Source of the DNA: JAVBUY01 sp031552735
GTDB taxonomy: Bacteria > Bacillota > Clostridia > Christensenellales > Aristaeellaceae
Assembly (NCBI GenBank): GCA_031552735.1
Contig: JAVBMF010000014.1
Coordinates: 1-11,580, forward strand
DNA length: 11,580 nucleotides
Reading direction: 5' to 3'
The position numbers and the translations under genes are program-made. This document shows positions 6,161-11,580 of this stretch, piece by piece (position 1 is the first letter of the stretch; each line of letters starts with the position of its first letter). The notes beneath the pieces are model-generated. The model made no database searches, was not told where the DNA came from, and saw only the letters and a program-made list of their open reading frames with translations.

Positions 6161-6850
6161 TCAGGAGTCATCGGAGAGTGGGGCTCCGTGCTGATCCAAC
6201 AGCTCAAACACGCGCAGATGGTAGCGCAGCAGACCGTCCTGCTGCATGCGCGATAATTCGGCGGACAGTGCGCTGCGATCCACCGCCAGCGCGTTGGCCA
6301 GTTCCTGCCGGTTTAACGGGATGGTAAAGCTGCGGCTGTGCGCTGCCCGGGCTTGCGCCGACAGATAGGAGAGCAGCTTTTCGCGCGTGGTGCGCCGCGA
6401 CATATGCTCAATGGTCTGGGTCAGGTGCATGTTTTTTTCGGCCAGAATGCGCAGCATGTTGTGCACCAGCCGCTGATGAAAGGCGCAGGTTTGCGCGCAC
6501 GGTTGCGCGATGCGATCGGCGTGCAGCAGCAGCACCTCACTGCGCTCGGCGGCCATGGCCGACACCGGCAACGGCTGCGCGGCGAAAGAAAAGGCCTCGC
6601 CAAATACTTCTCCCGGCGAAACCAGCGACAGCAGTGTGCGGTTGCCCCAGAAGTCCTCTTGCAGAATCTGCACGCGGCCGGTGAGCACGATGCCCACCGC
6701 ATGGGACACATCCCCCGCATGAAGCACAAACGCGTGCCGGTCATAGGTCTTTTGACCCAGACGAAGGCACGCGAGCAGTTTTGGCAGGTCGGCGGGATCG
6801 ATGCCGTCAAACAGGGCACAAGCCTGTAAAATAGCGAACATTTCTTGCAT
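6161..6850 (-). CDS. Crp/Fnr-family transcriptional regulator
   Basis: 229 residues, the usual Crp length. The N-terminal cyclic-nucleotide-binding-type beta roll spans about 10-120, with VLHAGDVSHAVGIVLTGRV (42-60) and LLSLVSPGEVFGEAFSFA (73-90). A dimer helix follows (about 125-150), then the winged helix-turn-helix at about 155-218, with IPLNRQELANALAVDRSALSAELSRM typical of clostridial members. The phosphate-binding Arg-Ser/Thr pair of true cAMP receptors is not obvious after GEVFGEAFSF, so the ligand is unknown. No iron-sulfur cysteine cluster is seen at the N terminus, which argues against classical Fnr. Two nearby ATGs (6850 and 6841) are possible starts; the first has an AGGA very close, the second a more relaxed spacing. 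The gene is divergent from the uracil permease, a target worth considering. Confidence 0.9.
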   Translation of the reverse strand: MQEMFAILQACALFDGIDPADLPKLLACLRLGQKTYDRHAFVLHAGDVSHAVGIVLTGRVQILQEDFWGNRTLLSLVSPGEVFGEAFSFAAQPLPVSAMAAERSEVLLLHADRIAQPCAQTCAFHQRLVHNMLRILAEKNMHLTQTIEHMSRRTTREKLLSYLSAQARAAHSRSFTIPLNRQELANALAVDRSALSAELSRMQQDGLLRYHLRVFELLDQHGAPLSDDS

Positions 6851-6890
6851 TGTCCTGCTCCGGTTGTTTGGGGAAATACGTAACAAGTGT

Positions 6891-6919
6891 AGTATACAAA
6901 AAGTCGAAAAAAAAGGCAA
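6891..6919 (-). promoter_or_regulatory. Promoter of the Crp/Fnr gene
   Basis: On the minus strand TTGCCT (plus 6914-6919) and TATACT (plus 6891-6896) are spaced 17 bp apart, with an A/T-rich spacer. The start would be near 6884, leaving a leader of about 34 nt before the ATG at 6850. Confidence 0.75.
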
Positions 6920-6929
6920 GAGGGCGCGC

Positions 6930-6944
6930 GGAAAAATATTTTCC
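6930..6944. promoter_or_regulatory. Perfect 15-bp palindrome between divergent promoters (candidate operator)
   Basis: GGAAAAATATTTTCC is symmetric about a single central base. It lies 10 bp upstream of the -35 box of the Crp/Fnr promoter and 19 bp upstream of the -35 box of the permease promoter, a suitable place for an activator that serves both. It is not a standard Crp (TGTGA-N6-TCACA) or Fnr (TTGAT-N4-ATCAA) site, so the binding protein is unknown. Confidence 0.4.
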
Positions 6945-6963
6945 CGAACATTGCATTTCCTTA

Positions 6964-6992
6964 TTGCAATCAATGTACGGATACACTATAAT
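6964..6992 (+). promoter_or_regulatory. Promoter of the uracil permease
   Basis: TTGCAA (6964-6969) and a perfect TATAAT (6987-6992) with a 17-bp spacer. The start would be near 6999 and the leader about 52 nt, too short for a PyrR attenuator or a purine/pyrimidine riboswitch, so control is more likely by DNA-binding proteins at the shared regulatory region. Confidence 0.85.
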
Positions 6993-7050
6993 CGCTCCTG
7001 ATGAAAAAATGGCGGTAGCAAATCGCACCCCAAAGAAGAAGGAGAGATGC

Positions 7051-8394
7051 ATGATGTCCAAGAACACGAACGCACCGGTGGTCACTGGATACCTGCCCGA
7101 CGAAACGCCTTCCCTTGGCAAACTGATCGCATTCGCTTTCCAGCAAGTGTTGGTCATGTTCCCCGCCACGGTGACGGTCGCCCTGCTCACAGGTTTCCAC
7201 GTTTCCACCACCATCTTTGCAAGCGGTTTGGCTACAATTTGCTTTCTGCTGATCACCAAGGGCAAGATTCCCCTGTATTATGGTTCCAGCTTCTCTTACA
7301 TTGCTGCAATTGCTGGGATTACGGGTGCCTCGTTCGGTCAGATTGCGCCTGATGCTTTGATTAGCCAGGCGCAATTTGGTATCATCTGCTCCGGTCTGGT
7401 GTCGATCATCGCGGGCTTGATCGTGTCCCGCTTCGGCATGAAGACCATCGAAAAGGTGCTGCCGCCGACCATCACGGGTTCGATCGCGCTGGTCATTGGT
7501 ATCTCGCTGGCGGGCGTCGCGATGCAGCAGTCCATCGGCGCGGGGGACCCCATGAGCTCGCGCATGGTGATTGCCGCGCTGATCACGCTGGTTGCCACCA
7601 TCGGCTTCTCGGTGTTCCTCAAGGGCGTGCTGGGTCAGCTGCCGATCCTGTTCGGCATCTTGGTTGGCTATGTCGCCGCACTGTGCCTGGGCTTGGTTGA
7701 CTTCAGCCAGGTGATGGCCAACGGTATCATCTCCACCCCGCACTTCACGCTGCCGATGCCCAGTTGGACCGCTGTACTGGCCATCATGCCCATCGCCATC
7801 GCCACCATCCCCGAGTCCACCGCCCACCTCTTCCAGTTGGACATCTATGTCAATGACCTGGCCAAGAAAAAGGGCAAGGGCGAATATAAAATCGCGGACA
7901 AGCTGGGCCTGAACCTGATCGGCGACGGCATCGGCGATATCGTGGCGTCGCTGTTCGGTGGTCCCGCCGGCACCAACTACGGCGAGAACATCTCCACCAT
8001 GGCCATCACCAAGAACTTCTCGGTGAAGATGCTGGGCGCTGCCGCCATCATGTCCATCGTGCTGTCCTTCATCGCGCCGCTGTCCGGCCTGATCAACACC
8101 GTGCCCGGCGCGGTCATCAACGGCGCGTGCGTCTTCCTGTTCGGCGTCATCGCCGCGCAGGGCATCGCGATCATGATCAACAAGAACGTCGATATGTTCG
8201 ACGCGCGCAATCTGGCGGTTATCGCGGTGGTGATGATCGTCGGCCTGGGCGGACACTACGGCTTTGACGGCGGCATGATCCCGGTCTTTGGCCAGAAGCT
8301 GCCCGCCATCGCCACCGCCGCCATCGTCGGCATCGTGTTCAACCTGCTGCTGCAAATCGGCAAAAAGCCCGAAGCGGCGAGCGAGGAAAAGTAA
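7051..8394 (+). CDS. Uracil/xanthine permease family (NCS2) transporter, UraA-like
   Basis: A 447-residue polytopic membrane protein that imports a nucleobase, most likely uracil, with protons. It has the NCS2 fold of about 14 membrane segments. The substrate-binding signatures are present: ATIPESTAHLFQLD with Glu255 and His259, matching Glu241 and His245 of E. coli UraA, and LFGGPAGTNYGENISTMAIT with Glu312, matching Glu290. The GGPAGTNYGENI sequence is of the uracil-type subgroup (GGPxxTxYGEN) and unlike xanthine/urate permeases. The open frame runs further upstream, past the promoter, but AAGGAG at 7039-7044 sets the start at ATG 7051 (ATG 7054 is equally reachable). It appears monocistronic, with a terminator 22 bp after the stop. 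No pyrimidine gene is adjacent, so uracil specificity rests on the motifs alone. Confidence 0.9.
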   Translation: MMSKNTNAPVVTGYLPDETPSLGKLIAFAFQQVLVMFPATVTVALLTGFHVSTTIFASGLATICFLLITKGKIPLYYGSSFSYIAAIAGITGASFGQIAPDALISQAQFGIICSGLVSIIAGLIVSRFGMKTIEKVLPPTITGSIALVIGISLAGVAMQQSIGAGDPMSSRMVIAALITLVATIGFSVFLKGVLGQLPILFGILVGYVAALCLGLVDFSQVMANGIISTPHFTLPMPSWTAVLAIMPIAIATIPESTAHLFQLDIYVNDLAKKKGKGEYKIADKLGLNLIGDGIGDIVASLFGGPAGTNYGENISTMAITKNFSVKMLGAAAIMSIVLSFIAPLSGLINTVPGAVINGACVFLFGVIAAQGIAIMINKNVDMFDARNLAVIAVVMIVGLGGHYGFDGGMIPVFGQKLPAIATAAIVGIVFNLLLQIGKKPEAASEEK

Positions 8395-8416
8395 GGCGCT
8401 TTTCCAACATGCAAAG

Positions 8417-8444
8417 AGGACAGGCCAGACGGCTTGTCCTTTTT
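8417..8444 (+). terminator. Rho-independent terminator of the permease gene
   Basis: A 10-bp stem with one G-T wobble (AGGACAGGCC at 8417-8426, GGCTTGTCCT at 8431-8440) and an AGAC loop, followed by TTTTT ending at 8444. The last 17 bases (8429-8445) recur exactly at 8646-8662. Confidence 0.9.
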
Positions 8445-8632
8445 CATCCCATTGACAAAGTCGTTGGGATGACAGGCCGTCTAAAAAGGGTGCAAGGCAA
8501 GGAGCCGAGCCCGCATAGGAGGGAGCTTATCGTGCAATAAGTAACCGAAATATGCGGGTGATGGCGACACAGCAAGCGAAATCACGCGCGTATGACGCGT
8601 GATTTCGCGGTTGCGCCCTTTGTGGACGGTCT
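8445..8632 (+). ncRNA. Candidate structured RNA or MITE-like intergenic repeat
   Basis: No gene lies here, but almost every base can pair. A first hairpin is CATCCCA/TGGGATG (8445-8451 with 8465-8471). A long closing stem pairs 8474-8495 with 8611-8632: 22 positions, of which only one is a mismatch and three are G-T wobbles. Inside it are an arm closed by CCCGCATA/TATGCGGG (8510-8517, 8551-8558) that holds the small hairpin CTTAT/ATAAG (8526-8530, 8537-8541), and an arm with a perfect 13-bp stem, GCGAAATCACGCG (8576-8588) against 8596-8608. The layout is a three-way junction. The wobbles are G-U only when read on the plus strand; on the minus strand they are A-C mismatches, which favours a plus-strand RNA. 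A terminator follows at once. The same shape would also suit a non-autonomous mobile repeat with terminal inverted repeats. It matches no RNA family I can name. Confidence 0.5.
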
Positions 8633-8634
8633 AA

Positions 8635-8662
8635 GGGCAAGCCAAACGGCTTGTCCTTTTTC
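8635..8662 (+). terminator. Second plus-strand terminator, near copy of the permease terminator
   Basis: GGGCAAGCC (8635-8643) pairs with GGCTTGTCC (8648-8656) through one G-T wobble, with an AAAC loop and a TTTTT run to 8661. With the first terminator at 8417-8444 it brackets the structured stretch. It would end any transcript of the candidate RNA and lies just before the methyltransferase promoter. Confidence 0.8.
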
Positions 8663-8663
8663 G

Positions 8664-8692
8664 TTGCCCGGAAAGCGGAATGATGCTATACT
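8664..8692 (+). promoter_or_regulatory. Promoter of the methyltransferase-UbiA operon
   Basis: TTGCCC (8664-8669) and TATACT (8687-8692) are 17 bp apart. The predicted start near 8699 gives a leader of about 22 nt to the ATG at 8721, and only 10 nt to the in-frame ATG at 8709, which favours the later start. Confidence 0.7.
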
Positions 8693-8720
8693 GATACCAT
8701 GCTAGGATATGGGGGACGAC

Positions 8721-9389
8721 ATGCGAGAAGGGAATGTTTCAGCCGCGGAGCTGTCCAGATTTTTGAAAAAGGCGTGCCCGGAAACGGGACTGATCAGCAG
8801 ATTGAAGATTGTTTGCCGACCGTATATCTGCCCATTTGGCGCGATGTTGCGCTGGGTGGGCGAGAATATGCGCATCACGGACATCGGCTGCGGCGCGGGG
8901 CAGTTCATGCTGCTGATGCACGAATACTGCCATCCGCGAGCCCTGCACGGCATTGAGATCGATCCGGAGCTTGTGTCGCTGTGCCGTGCGCAGGCCACCA
9001 AGCAGGGCATCGACAACATGACCGCCGAAACCTATGACGGCACGCATCTGCCCGACGCGGTGAAAGATGCCGATGTGGTGACCATGGTCGATGTGCTGCA
9101 CCATATTCCGCCGCGGCAGCAGCAAGCGTACATGACCGCGCTGTGCAGGTCCATGCGGCCTGGCCAGCGGCTTGTATTCAAGGACATTGACGCCGCCAGC
9201 CCGCTGGTGGTGTGCAATAAGCTGCATGATTACCTGATCTCTGGACAGCGCGCGCACGAGGTGAAGGCCGATACATTGCGGCTGTGGATAGAGCAGGCGG
9301 GCATGCGCATCATTCATTTTGAGCGCATACGGATGCTATGGTATCCGCATGTGCTGATCGTCGCGGAGAAAGGCGGGGAGCAAGGTTGA
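8721..9389 (+). CDS. Class I SAM-dependent methyltransferase
   Basis: 222 residues with a Rossmann-type methyltransferase fold. Motif I is DIGCGAGQF (54-62), the acidic end of strand 2 is GIEIDPE (77-83) with Asp81 or Glu79 placed to hold the SAM ribose, and the motif IV region is VTMVDVLHHIPP (120-131), followed by MRPGQRLVFKD (145-155). The VDVLHHIP pattern is common in small-molecule and lipid methyltransferases rather than DNA or RNA enzymes. The substrate cannot be told; the N-terminal 50 residues may cover the active site. The ATG at 8721 has GGGGG five bases before the intervening spacer and fits the promoter; an in-frame ATG at 8709 has an AGGA only one base away. Its stop overlaps the start of the next gene (TGATG), so it is translationally coupled to a UbiA-type membrane enzyme and probably modifies a related lipid or headgroup. 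Confidence 0.85.
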   Translation: MREGNVSAAELSRFLKKACPETGLISRLKIVCRPYICPFGAMLRWVGENMRITDIGCGAGQFMLLMHEYCHPRALHGIEIDPELVSLCRAQATKQGIDNMTAETYDGTHLPDAVKDADVVTMVDVLHHIPPRQQQAYMTALCRSMRPGQRLVFKDIDAASPLVVCNKLHDYLISGQRAHEVKADTLRLWIEQAGMRIIHFERIRMLWYPHVLIVAEKGGEQG

Positions 9390-10255
9390 TGGCAAAGAGC
9401 CTCTTGCGGCTGATCCGTGTACGGCATTACCTGAAGAATGTACTGGTGCTGCTGCCGCTGATCTTCGGCCGCCAACTGACCAATCCGGTGGTGCGGGCGT
9501 CGGCACTGTGGGGGTTTTCCAGCTTTTGCCTACTGGCGTCGGCGGTGTATATCTTCAACGACCTGTTGGATGCGCGCAGCGACCGCATGCACCCGACCAA
9601 GCGCTACCGCGTGATCGCGTCCGGCGCGATATCGCCGCGTGTGGCGGCTGTTCTGGCGGTGGCGCTGTTGGCGCTGTCGGCGGGGCTGTGCTGGCTGGCC
9701 TGTGGCGCGAACCTGATGGGGTGGGCAGCGTGGGCTGCGTACGCACTGCTCAATATCGGGTATAGTCTGGGACTCAAGCGCGTGCCCATATTGGATATCG
9801 CGGTGCTGGTCGGCGGTTTCTTGTTGCGTGTGCTCTTTGGGTCGGCAGTGACGGGAATTGAAATCTCCAAGTGGATGTATCTGACGGTCATCGCGGTATC
9901 ATTCTATCTGGCACTGGGTAAGCGGCGCGGCGAATTGATGCGTCAGGGTGATACGATGCGCGCGGTGCTGGCGCACTACACACCGGCGTTTCTGACGCAG
10001 AACATGTATATGTGCCTGACGCTGTCAGTGGCCTTCTATGCGCTGTGGAGCGTTGATCCGGTCACGGTGGCGGCAACGCGCAGTGGCGCGCTGATATGGA
10101 CTGTGCCGGTGGTTATCCTGCTGCTGATGCGCTATAGCATGATTGTGGAGGGCAACAGCGATGGCGACCCGATCGAGGTGATTTTCGCCGATCCGCTGCT
10201 GATCGCGCTGGCGGGGGTCTTGGGGCTGGCGCTGCTGGCGGTCATGTATGTATAA
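9389..10255 (+). CDS. UbiA-family prenyltransferase, decaprenyl-phosphate phosphoribosyltransferase type
   Basis: A 288-residue integral membrane protein with about eight to nine helices. The first Asp-rich motif is NDLLDARSD (57-65), followed at once by RMHPTKRYRVIASGAIS. The HPTKR..xIASG continuation is the mark of the DPPR synthase group (mycobacterial Rv3806c type), which moves phosphoribose from PRPP to a polyprenyl phosphate, and is not that of MenA or UbiA quinone enzymes. Other matches are the N-terminal RVRHYLKNVLVLLPL (10-24), ALLNIGYSLGLKRVPILDI (119-137) and GDPIEVIFADPLL (259-271). The Pro of the usual RPI is Val here. The start is ATG 9389, overlapping the preceding stop, with GGGGAG about eight bases upstream; earlier in-frame ATGs lie inside the methyltransferase gene. 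No epimerase (DprE-like) is seen nearby, so the fate of the product is open. Confidence 0.85.
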   Translation: MAKSLLRLIRVRHYLKNVLVLLPLIFGRQLTNPVVRASALWGFSSFCLLASAVYIFNDLLDARSDRMHPTKRYRVIASGAISPRVAAVLAVALLALSAGLCWLACGANLMGWAAWAAYALLNIGYSLGLKRVPILDIAVLVGGFLLRVLFGSAVTGIEISKWMYLTVIAVSFYLALGKRRGELMRQGDTMRAVLAHYTPAFLTQNMYMCLTLSVAFYALWSVDPVTVAATRSGALIWTVPVVILLLMRYSMIVEGNSDGDPIEVIFADPLLIALAGVLGLALLAVMYV

Positions 10256-10259
10256 AAGC

Positions 10260-10285
10260 AAAAAGAGCCTGCAGGCTCTTTTTTT
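10260..10285. terminator. Bidirectional terminator between the UbiA-type gene and the convergent minus-strand pair
   Basis: A perfect inverted repeat, AAAAAGAGCC (10260-10269) and GGCTCTTTTT (10274-10283) around TGCA, followed by further T residues on plus and preceded by A residues that give a T-tract on minus. It lies 5 bp after the UbiA-type stop and about 50 bp beyond the stop of the minus-strand gene. Confidence 0.9.
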
Positions 10286-10335
10286 GATGTTGTATAATTT
10301 CGCGTGATAGGCAGGAAATAGCATGATGAGCCGTA

Positions 10336-10803
10336 TTATTGCTCCTCAAATACGAAATGCTCCGCCTTGCGATCAAAGCGCAGCACATAGCGCTTGCCCG
10401 CCTCAACCTCAATCTCCTGGCGCGTGACCCCAGTGGAGGTGGTGACGTTCTTGTAGACCACGCCCGGGCGCGTATAGCTGTATTCCACGTCGATGATGTG
10501 CGAGCCGGGCAGCGCGAAGAAACCCTGCTTGCTTTTTTCGGTGAACAGGACCGGCGCGTCGTTGTCGATCTGATGAACGGTCATGCTTTCACTGGTGATG
10601 CCCACCGATGTGCCCATGAGGATGCGGGCGGCATCAGGATGCTCGGTGGCATACGCGTCGGCTGCCTGACGGTGTTTTTTCACTTTGTTGAGCATAAAAG
10701 GCAAGAAAACGAGCAGATAGAGTGCAATGAATAATATGAGGTAACGGAAGGGGCTGCTCCAGGCTTGTGTGAGCAGGTCGAGAATTTGGTTTGTTTCCGG
10801 CAT
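10336..10803 (-). CDS. Single-span membrane protein of unknown function
   Basis: 155 residues from the ATG at 10801-10803, chosen because GGGAGGA lies six bases upstream; the earlier in-frame ATG would put that site inside the gene. One strong membrane helix (about 20-39, RYLILFIALYLLVFLPFML) is followed by a basic and polar segment (NKVKKHRQAADAYATEH). Residues 60-155 look like an all-beta domain, with the strands VLFTEKSKQGFFALPGSH, IIDVEYSY and QEIEVEAGKRYVLRFD; the EAGKRYVLRFD ending recalls transthyretin-like or PEGA-type beta sandwiches, but I cannot name a family. The basic residues after the helix suggest the beta domain faces the cytoplasm by the positive-inside rule. It is the second gene of a two-gene minus-strand operon; the preceding gene ends 30 bp upstream. 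Confidence 0.8.
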   Translation of the reverse strand: MPETNQILDLLTQAWSSPFRYLILFIALYLLVFLPFMLNKVKKHRQAADAYATEHPDAARILMGTSVGITSESMTVHQIDNDAPVLFTEKSKQGFFALPGSHIIDVEYSYTRPGVVYKNVTTSTGVTRQEIEVEAGKRYVLRFDRKAEHFVFEEQ

Positions 10804-10833
10804 GATGTGTCCTCCCAATAAAATAGTATAATG

Positions 10834-11301
10834 TTATGAGCGCGCTTGCTTTTTGGTGGCAAGCAGTTTCCGGGGCGCGTTGCTGTCAAAGCCCAGATCA
10901 TCCAGCAGCAGCATAAAGCGGCGCTTGCCCAGCATGCTAAGATCCAGACGGGTTACTTCCTCGGTGCCGTCGTGTGTGGCGATCAGGTGGCAGTCGCTGT
11001 CACTGCCGGTGCTATCATAGGTGGTCTTGACCCGTGCGGAGAAGCTGTACGCATCCAGCGGAAAGGCGTGTTTGAGCTTGCCCAGTCGGTAGACACGCAG
11101 TTGCTTGTCATCAAGCGTGAGCCGATAGTTGTCGCCGATCAGCGCAAAGTAGACCAGCAGCAACGCAATGACACCGCCAATGATGACCGCCGTGCGCTCG
11201 GCCAGAAACCACGTGCCGATCCATGCGGCGACAGCACCGGCGATCAGACCCATCATCACGTTTTTCGCTATGATAAATAGACTGGCGGTATACGTGTGCA
11301 T
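10834..11301 (-). CDS. Two-span membrane protein with a possible PH-like domain
   Basis: 155 residues from the ATG at 11299-11301, which has GAAGGAGAAG just before it; the frame is open further upstream but passes through the promoter. Two membrane helices (about 12-32 and 37-56) form a tight hairpin, leaving a soluble domain at 57-155. It begins NYRLTLDDKQLRVYRLGKLKHAFPLDAYSFSARV, which has the strand pattern of bacterial PH-like domains (a membrane hairpin followed by 'y.lt.d.L.v..g....i.l..i'). The tail is basic (RKLLATKKQARS). The family is not named with confidence. It heads the operon with the next 155-residue protein, and both probably act together at the membrane. Its promoter is divergent from that of the tRNA gene. 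Confidence 0.8.
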   Translation of the reverse strand: MHTYTASLFIIAKNVMMGLIAGAVAAWIGTWFLAERTAVIIGGVIALLLVYFALIGDNYRLTLDDKQLRVYRLGKLKHAFPLDAYSFSARVKTTYDSTGSDSDCHLIATHDGTEEVTRLDLSMLGKRRFMLLLDDLGFDSNAPRKLLATKKQARS

Positions 11302-11344
11302 ATTCTTCTCCTTCGCGGGCGGCGAGGCTGAGCCAACGCACAAT

Positions 11345-11373
11345 AGAATACCATAACATGGGAACACGCGCAA
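11345..11373 (-). promoter_or_regulatory. Promoter of the two-gene membrane-protein operon
   Basis: On the minus strand TTGCGC (plus 11368-11373) and TATTCT (plus 11345-11350) have a 17-bp spacer. The start near 11338 would give a leader of about 37 nt. Its -35 is only 9 bp from the -35 of the divergent tRNA promoter. Confidence 0.65.
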
Positions 11374-11382
11374 CATTTTTGC

Positions 11383-11411
11383 TTGAAACGCGCGCGACAA
11401 CGTGCTATAAT
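11383..11411 (+). promoter_or_regulatory. Promoter of the tRNA-Ser gene
   Basis: TTGAAA (11383-11388) and a perfect TATAAT (11406-11411) are spaced 17 bp apart, with the start expected near 11418, some 24 nt before the mature tRNA 5' end. The 5' trailer would be removed by RNase P. Confidence 0.85.
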
Positions 11412-11441
11412 GCCAATGCGTCGTTTTTCGGCGCGCCAAAT

Positions 11442-11533
11442 GGAGAAGTACCCAAGTGGCTATAAGGGGCTCCCCTGCTAAGGGAGTAGACTGGGAAACC
11501 GGTGCCCGGGTTCGAATCCCGGCTTCTCCGCCA
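11442..11533 (+). tRNA. tRNA-Ser (anticodon GCU)
   Basis: 92 nt including an encoded CCA. The acceptor stem GGAGAAG (11442-11448) pairs with CTTCTCC (11523-11529), followed by discriminator G and CCA (11531-11533). The anticodon stem CTCCC (11470-11474) and GGGAG (11482-11486) encloses CTGCTAA, with anticodon GCT at 11477-11479, reading AGC and AGU. A long variable arm follows, as expected for class II tRNA-Ser, then the T arm with GGTTCGAATCC. The discriminator G and the long extra arm agree with serine identity. Confidence 0.97.
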
Positions 11534-11537
11534 TTCG

Positions 11538-11568
11538 TTCAATACACTTCTAGACCAAGTGTATTGAA
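11538..11568. repeat. Perfect 12-bp inverted repeat just after tRNA-Ser
   Basis: TTCAATACACTT (11538-11549) and AAGTGTATTGAA (11557-11568) flank a 7-base spacer, starting 4 bp past the tRNA CCA. No T-run follows on either strand, so it is not a classic intrinsic terminator, though it may serve as the 3' end of the tRNA transcript. It could also be a protein-binding or recombination site, since tRNA 3' ends are common integration points; the window ends before this can be judged. Confidence 0.55.
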
Positions 11569-11580
11569 AACAATCGTCAG

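Noticed and set aside
6999..7050. Possible pyrimidine-responsive attenuator or riboswitch before the uracil permease
   Set aside because: The leader predicted from the promoter is about 52 nt, with no hairpin plus T-tract and no PyrR-binding loop visible.
6970..8355. Long minus-strand open frame of 461 codons across the permease gene
   Set aside because: It is an artefact of high GC content opposite a real gene; the product is a His/Asp/Gln-rich composition with no fold, and the permease on the other strand is unmistakable.
8445..8632. CRISPR-like or tandem repeat array in the intergenic region
   Set aside because: The repeats are inverted and nested, not regularly spaced direct repeats, and no cas gene is present.
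10293..10428. TATAAT followed by AGGAAATAGCATG, suggesting a small plus-strand gene after the UbiA-type gene
   Set aside because: There is no -35 box at the proper distance, and the frame lies antisense to the end of the minus-strand membrane-protein gene; chance is more likely.

Overview
ORGANISM. The coding sequence is GC-rich, but the intergenic regions carry textbook sigma-A promoters (several -35/-10 pairs at exactly 17 bp) and strong AGGAGG-type ribosome binding sites. Gene content (GlmM, a Crp/Fnr regulator, an NCS2 uracil permease, RNase R, a CCA-encoding tRNA-Ser) fits a high-GC member of the Firmicutes/Clostridia. This is inferred from style, not from a marker gene. LAYOUT. (1) 1-768, plus strand: the 3' end of RNase R, then almost without a gap a small helical protein resembling the Imm5-like 'putative immunity protein' family. 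A bidirectional hairpin at 837-860 separates these from (2) 864-2216, minus strand: glmM, complete, for peptidoglycan precursor synthesis. (3) 2392-2850, minus strand: a MarR-family regulator with its own terminator and an operator-like palindrome inside its promoter. (4) 3119-6088, plus strand: a three-gene operon with a clear promoter. It encodes a ZorA-like MotA/TolQ/ExbB channel with a long cytoplasmic helical tail, a ZorB-like OmpA/MotB protein with a very glutamine-rich coiled coil between membrane helix and peptidoglycan-binding domain, and a single-span membrane protein of unknown function. None of the known Zorya effector genes (zorC, D, E or others) is present. (5) 6161-6850, minus strand: a Crp/Fnr-family regulator, divergent from (6) 7051-8394: a uracil/xanthine (NCS2) permease. 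The two promoters flank a perfect 15-bp palindrome. (7) 8417-8662: about 250 bp of intergenic DNA full of nested inverted repeats, whose wobble pairs point to a structured plus-strand RNA or a mobile repeat. It is bracketed by two near-identical terminators. (8) 8721-10255, plus strand: a SAM methyltransferase overlapping a UbiA-family membrane enzyme of the decaprenyl-phosphate phosphoribosyltransferase type. (9) 10336-11301, minus strand: two membrane proteins of 155 residues each, of unknown function. (10) 11442-11533, plus strand: tRNA-Ser(GCU), divergent from (9), followed by a perfect 12-bp inverted repeat. HOW IT WORKS TOGETHER. The most notable unit is the 3119-6088 operon. The two motor proteins should form a proton- or sodium-driven rotary or force-generating complex that crosses the membrane and grips the cell wall, with the cytoplasmic tail transmitting motion. 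The third protein is probably an extracytoplasmic accessory. The absence of nuclease or helicase effectors makes it either a reduced/new Zorya-like defence system or a housekeeping envelope motor. The rest is ordinary chromosomal backbone with short operons separated by strong hairpins.
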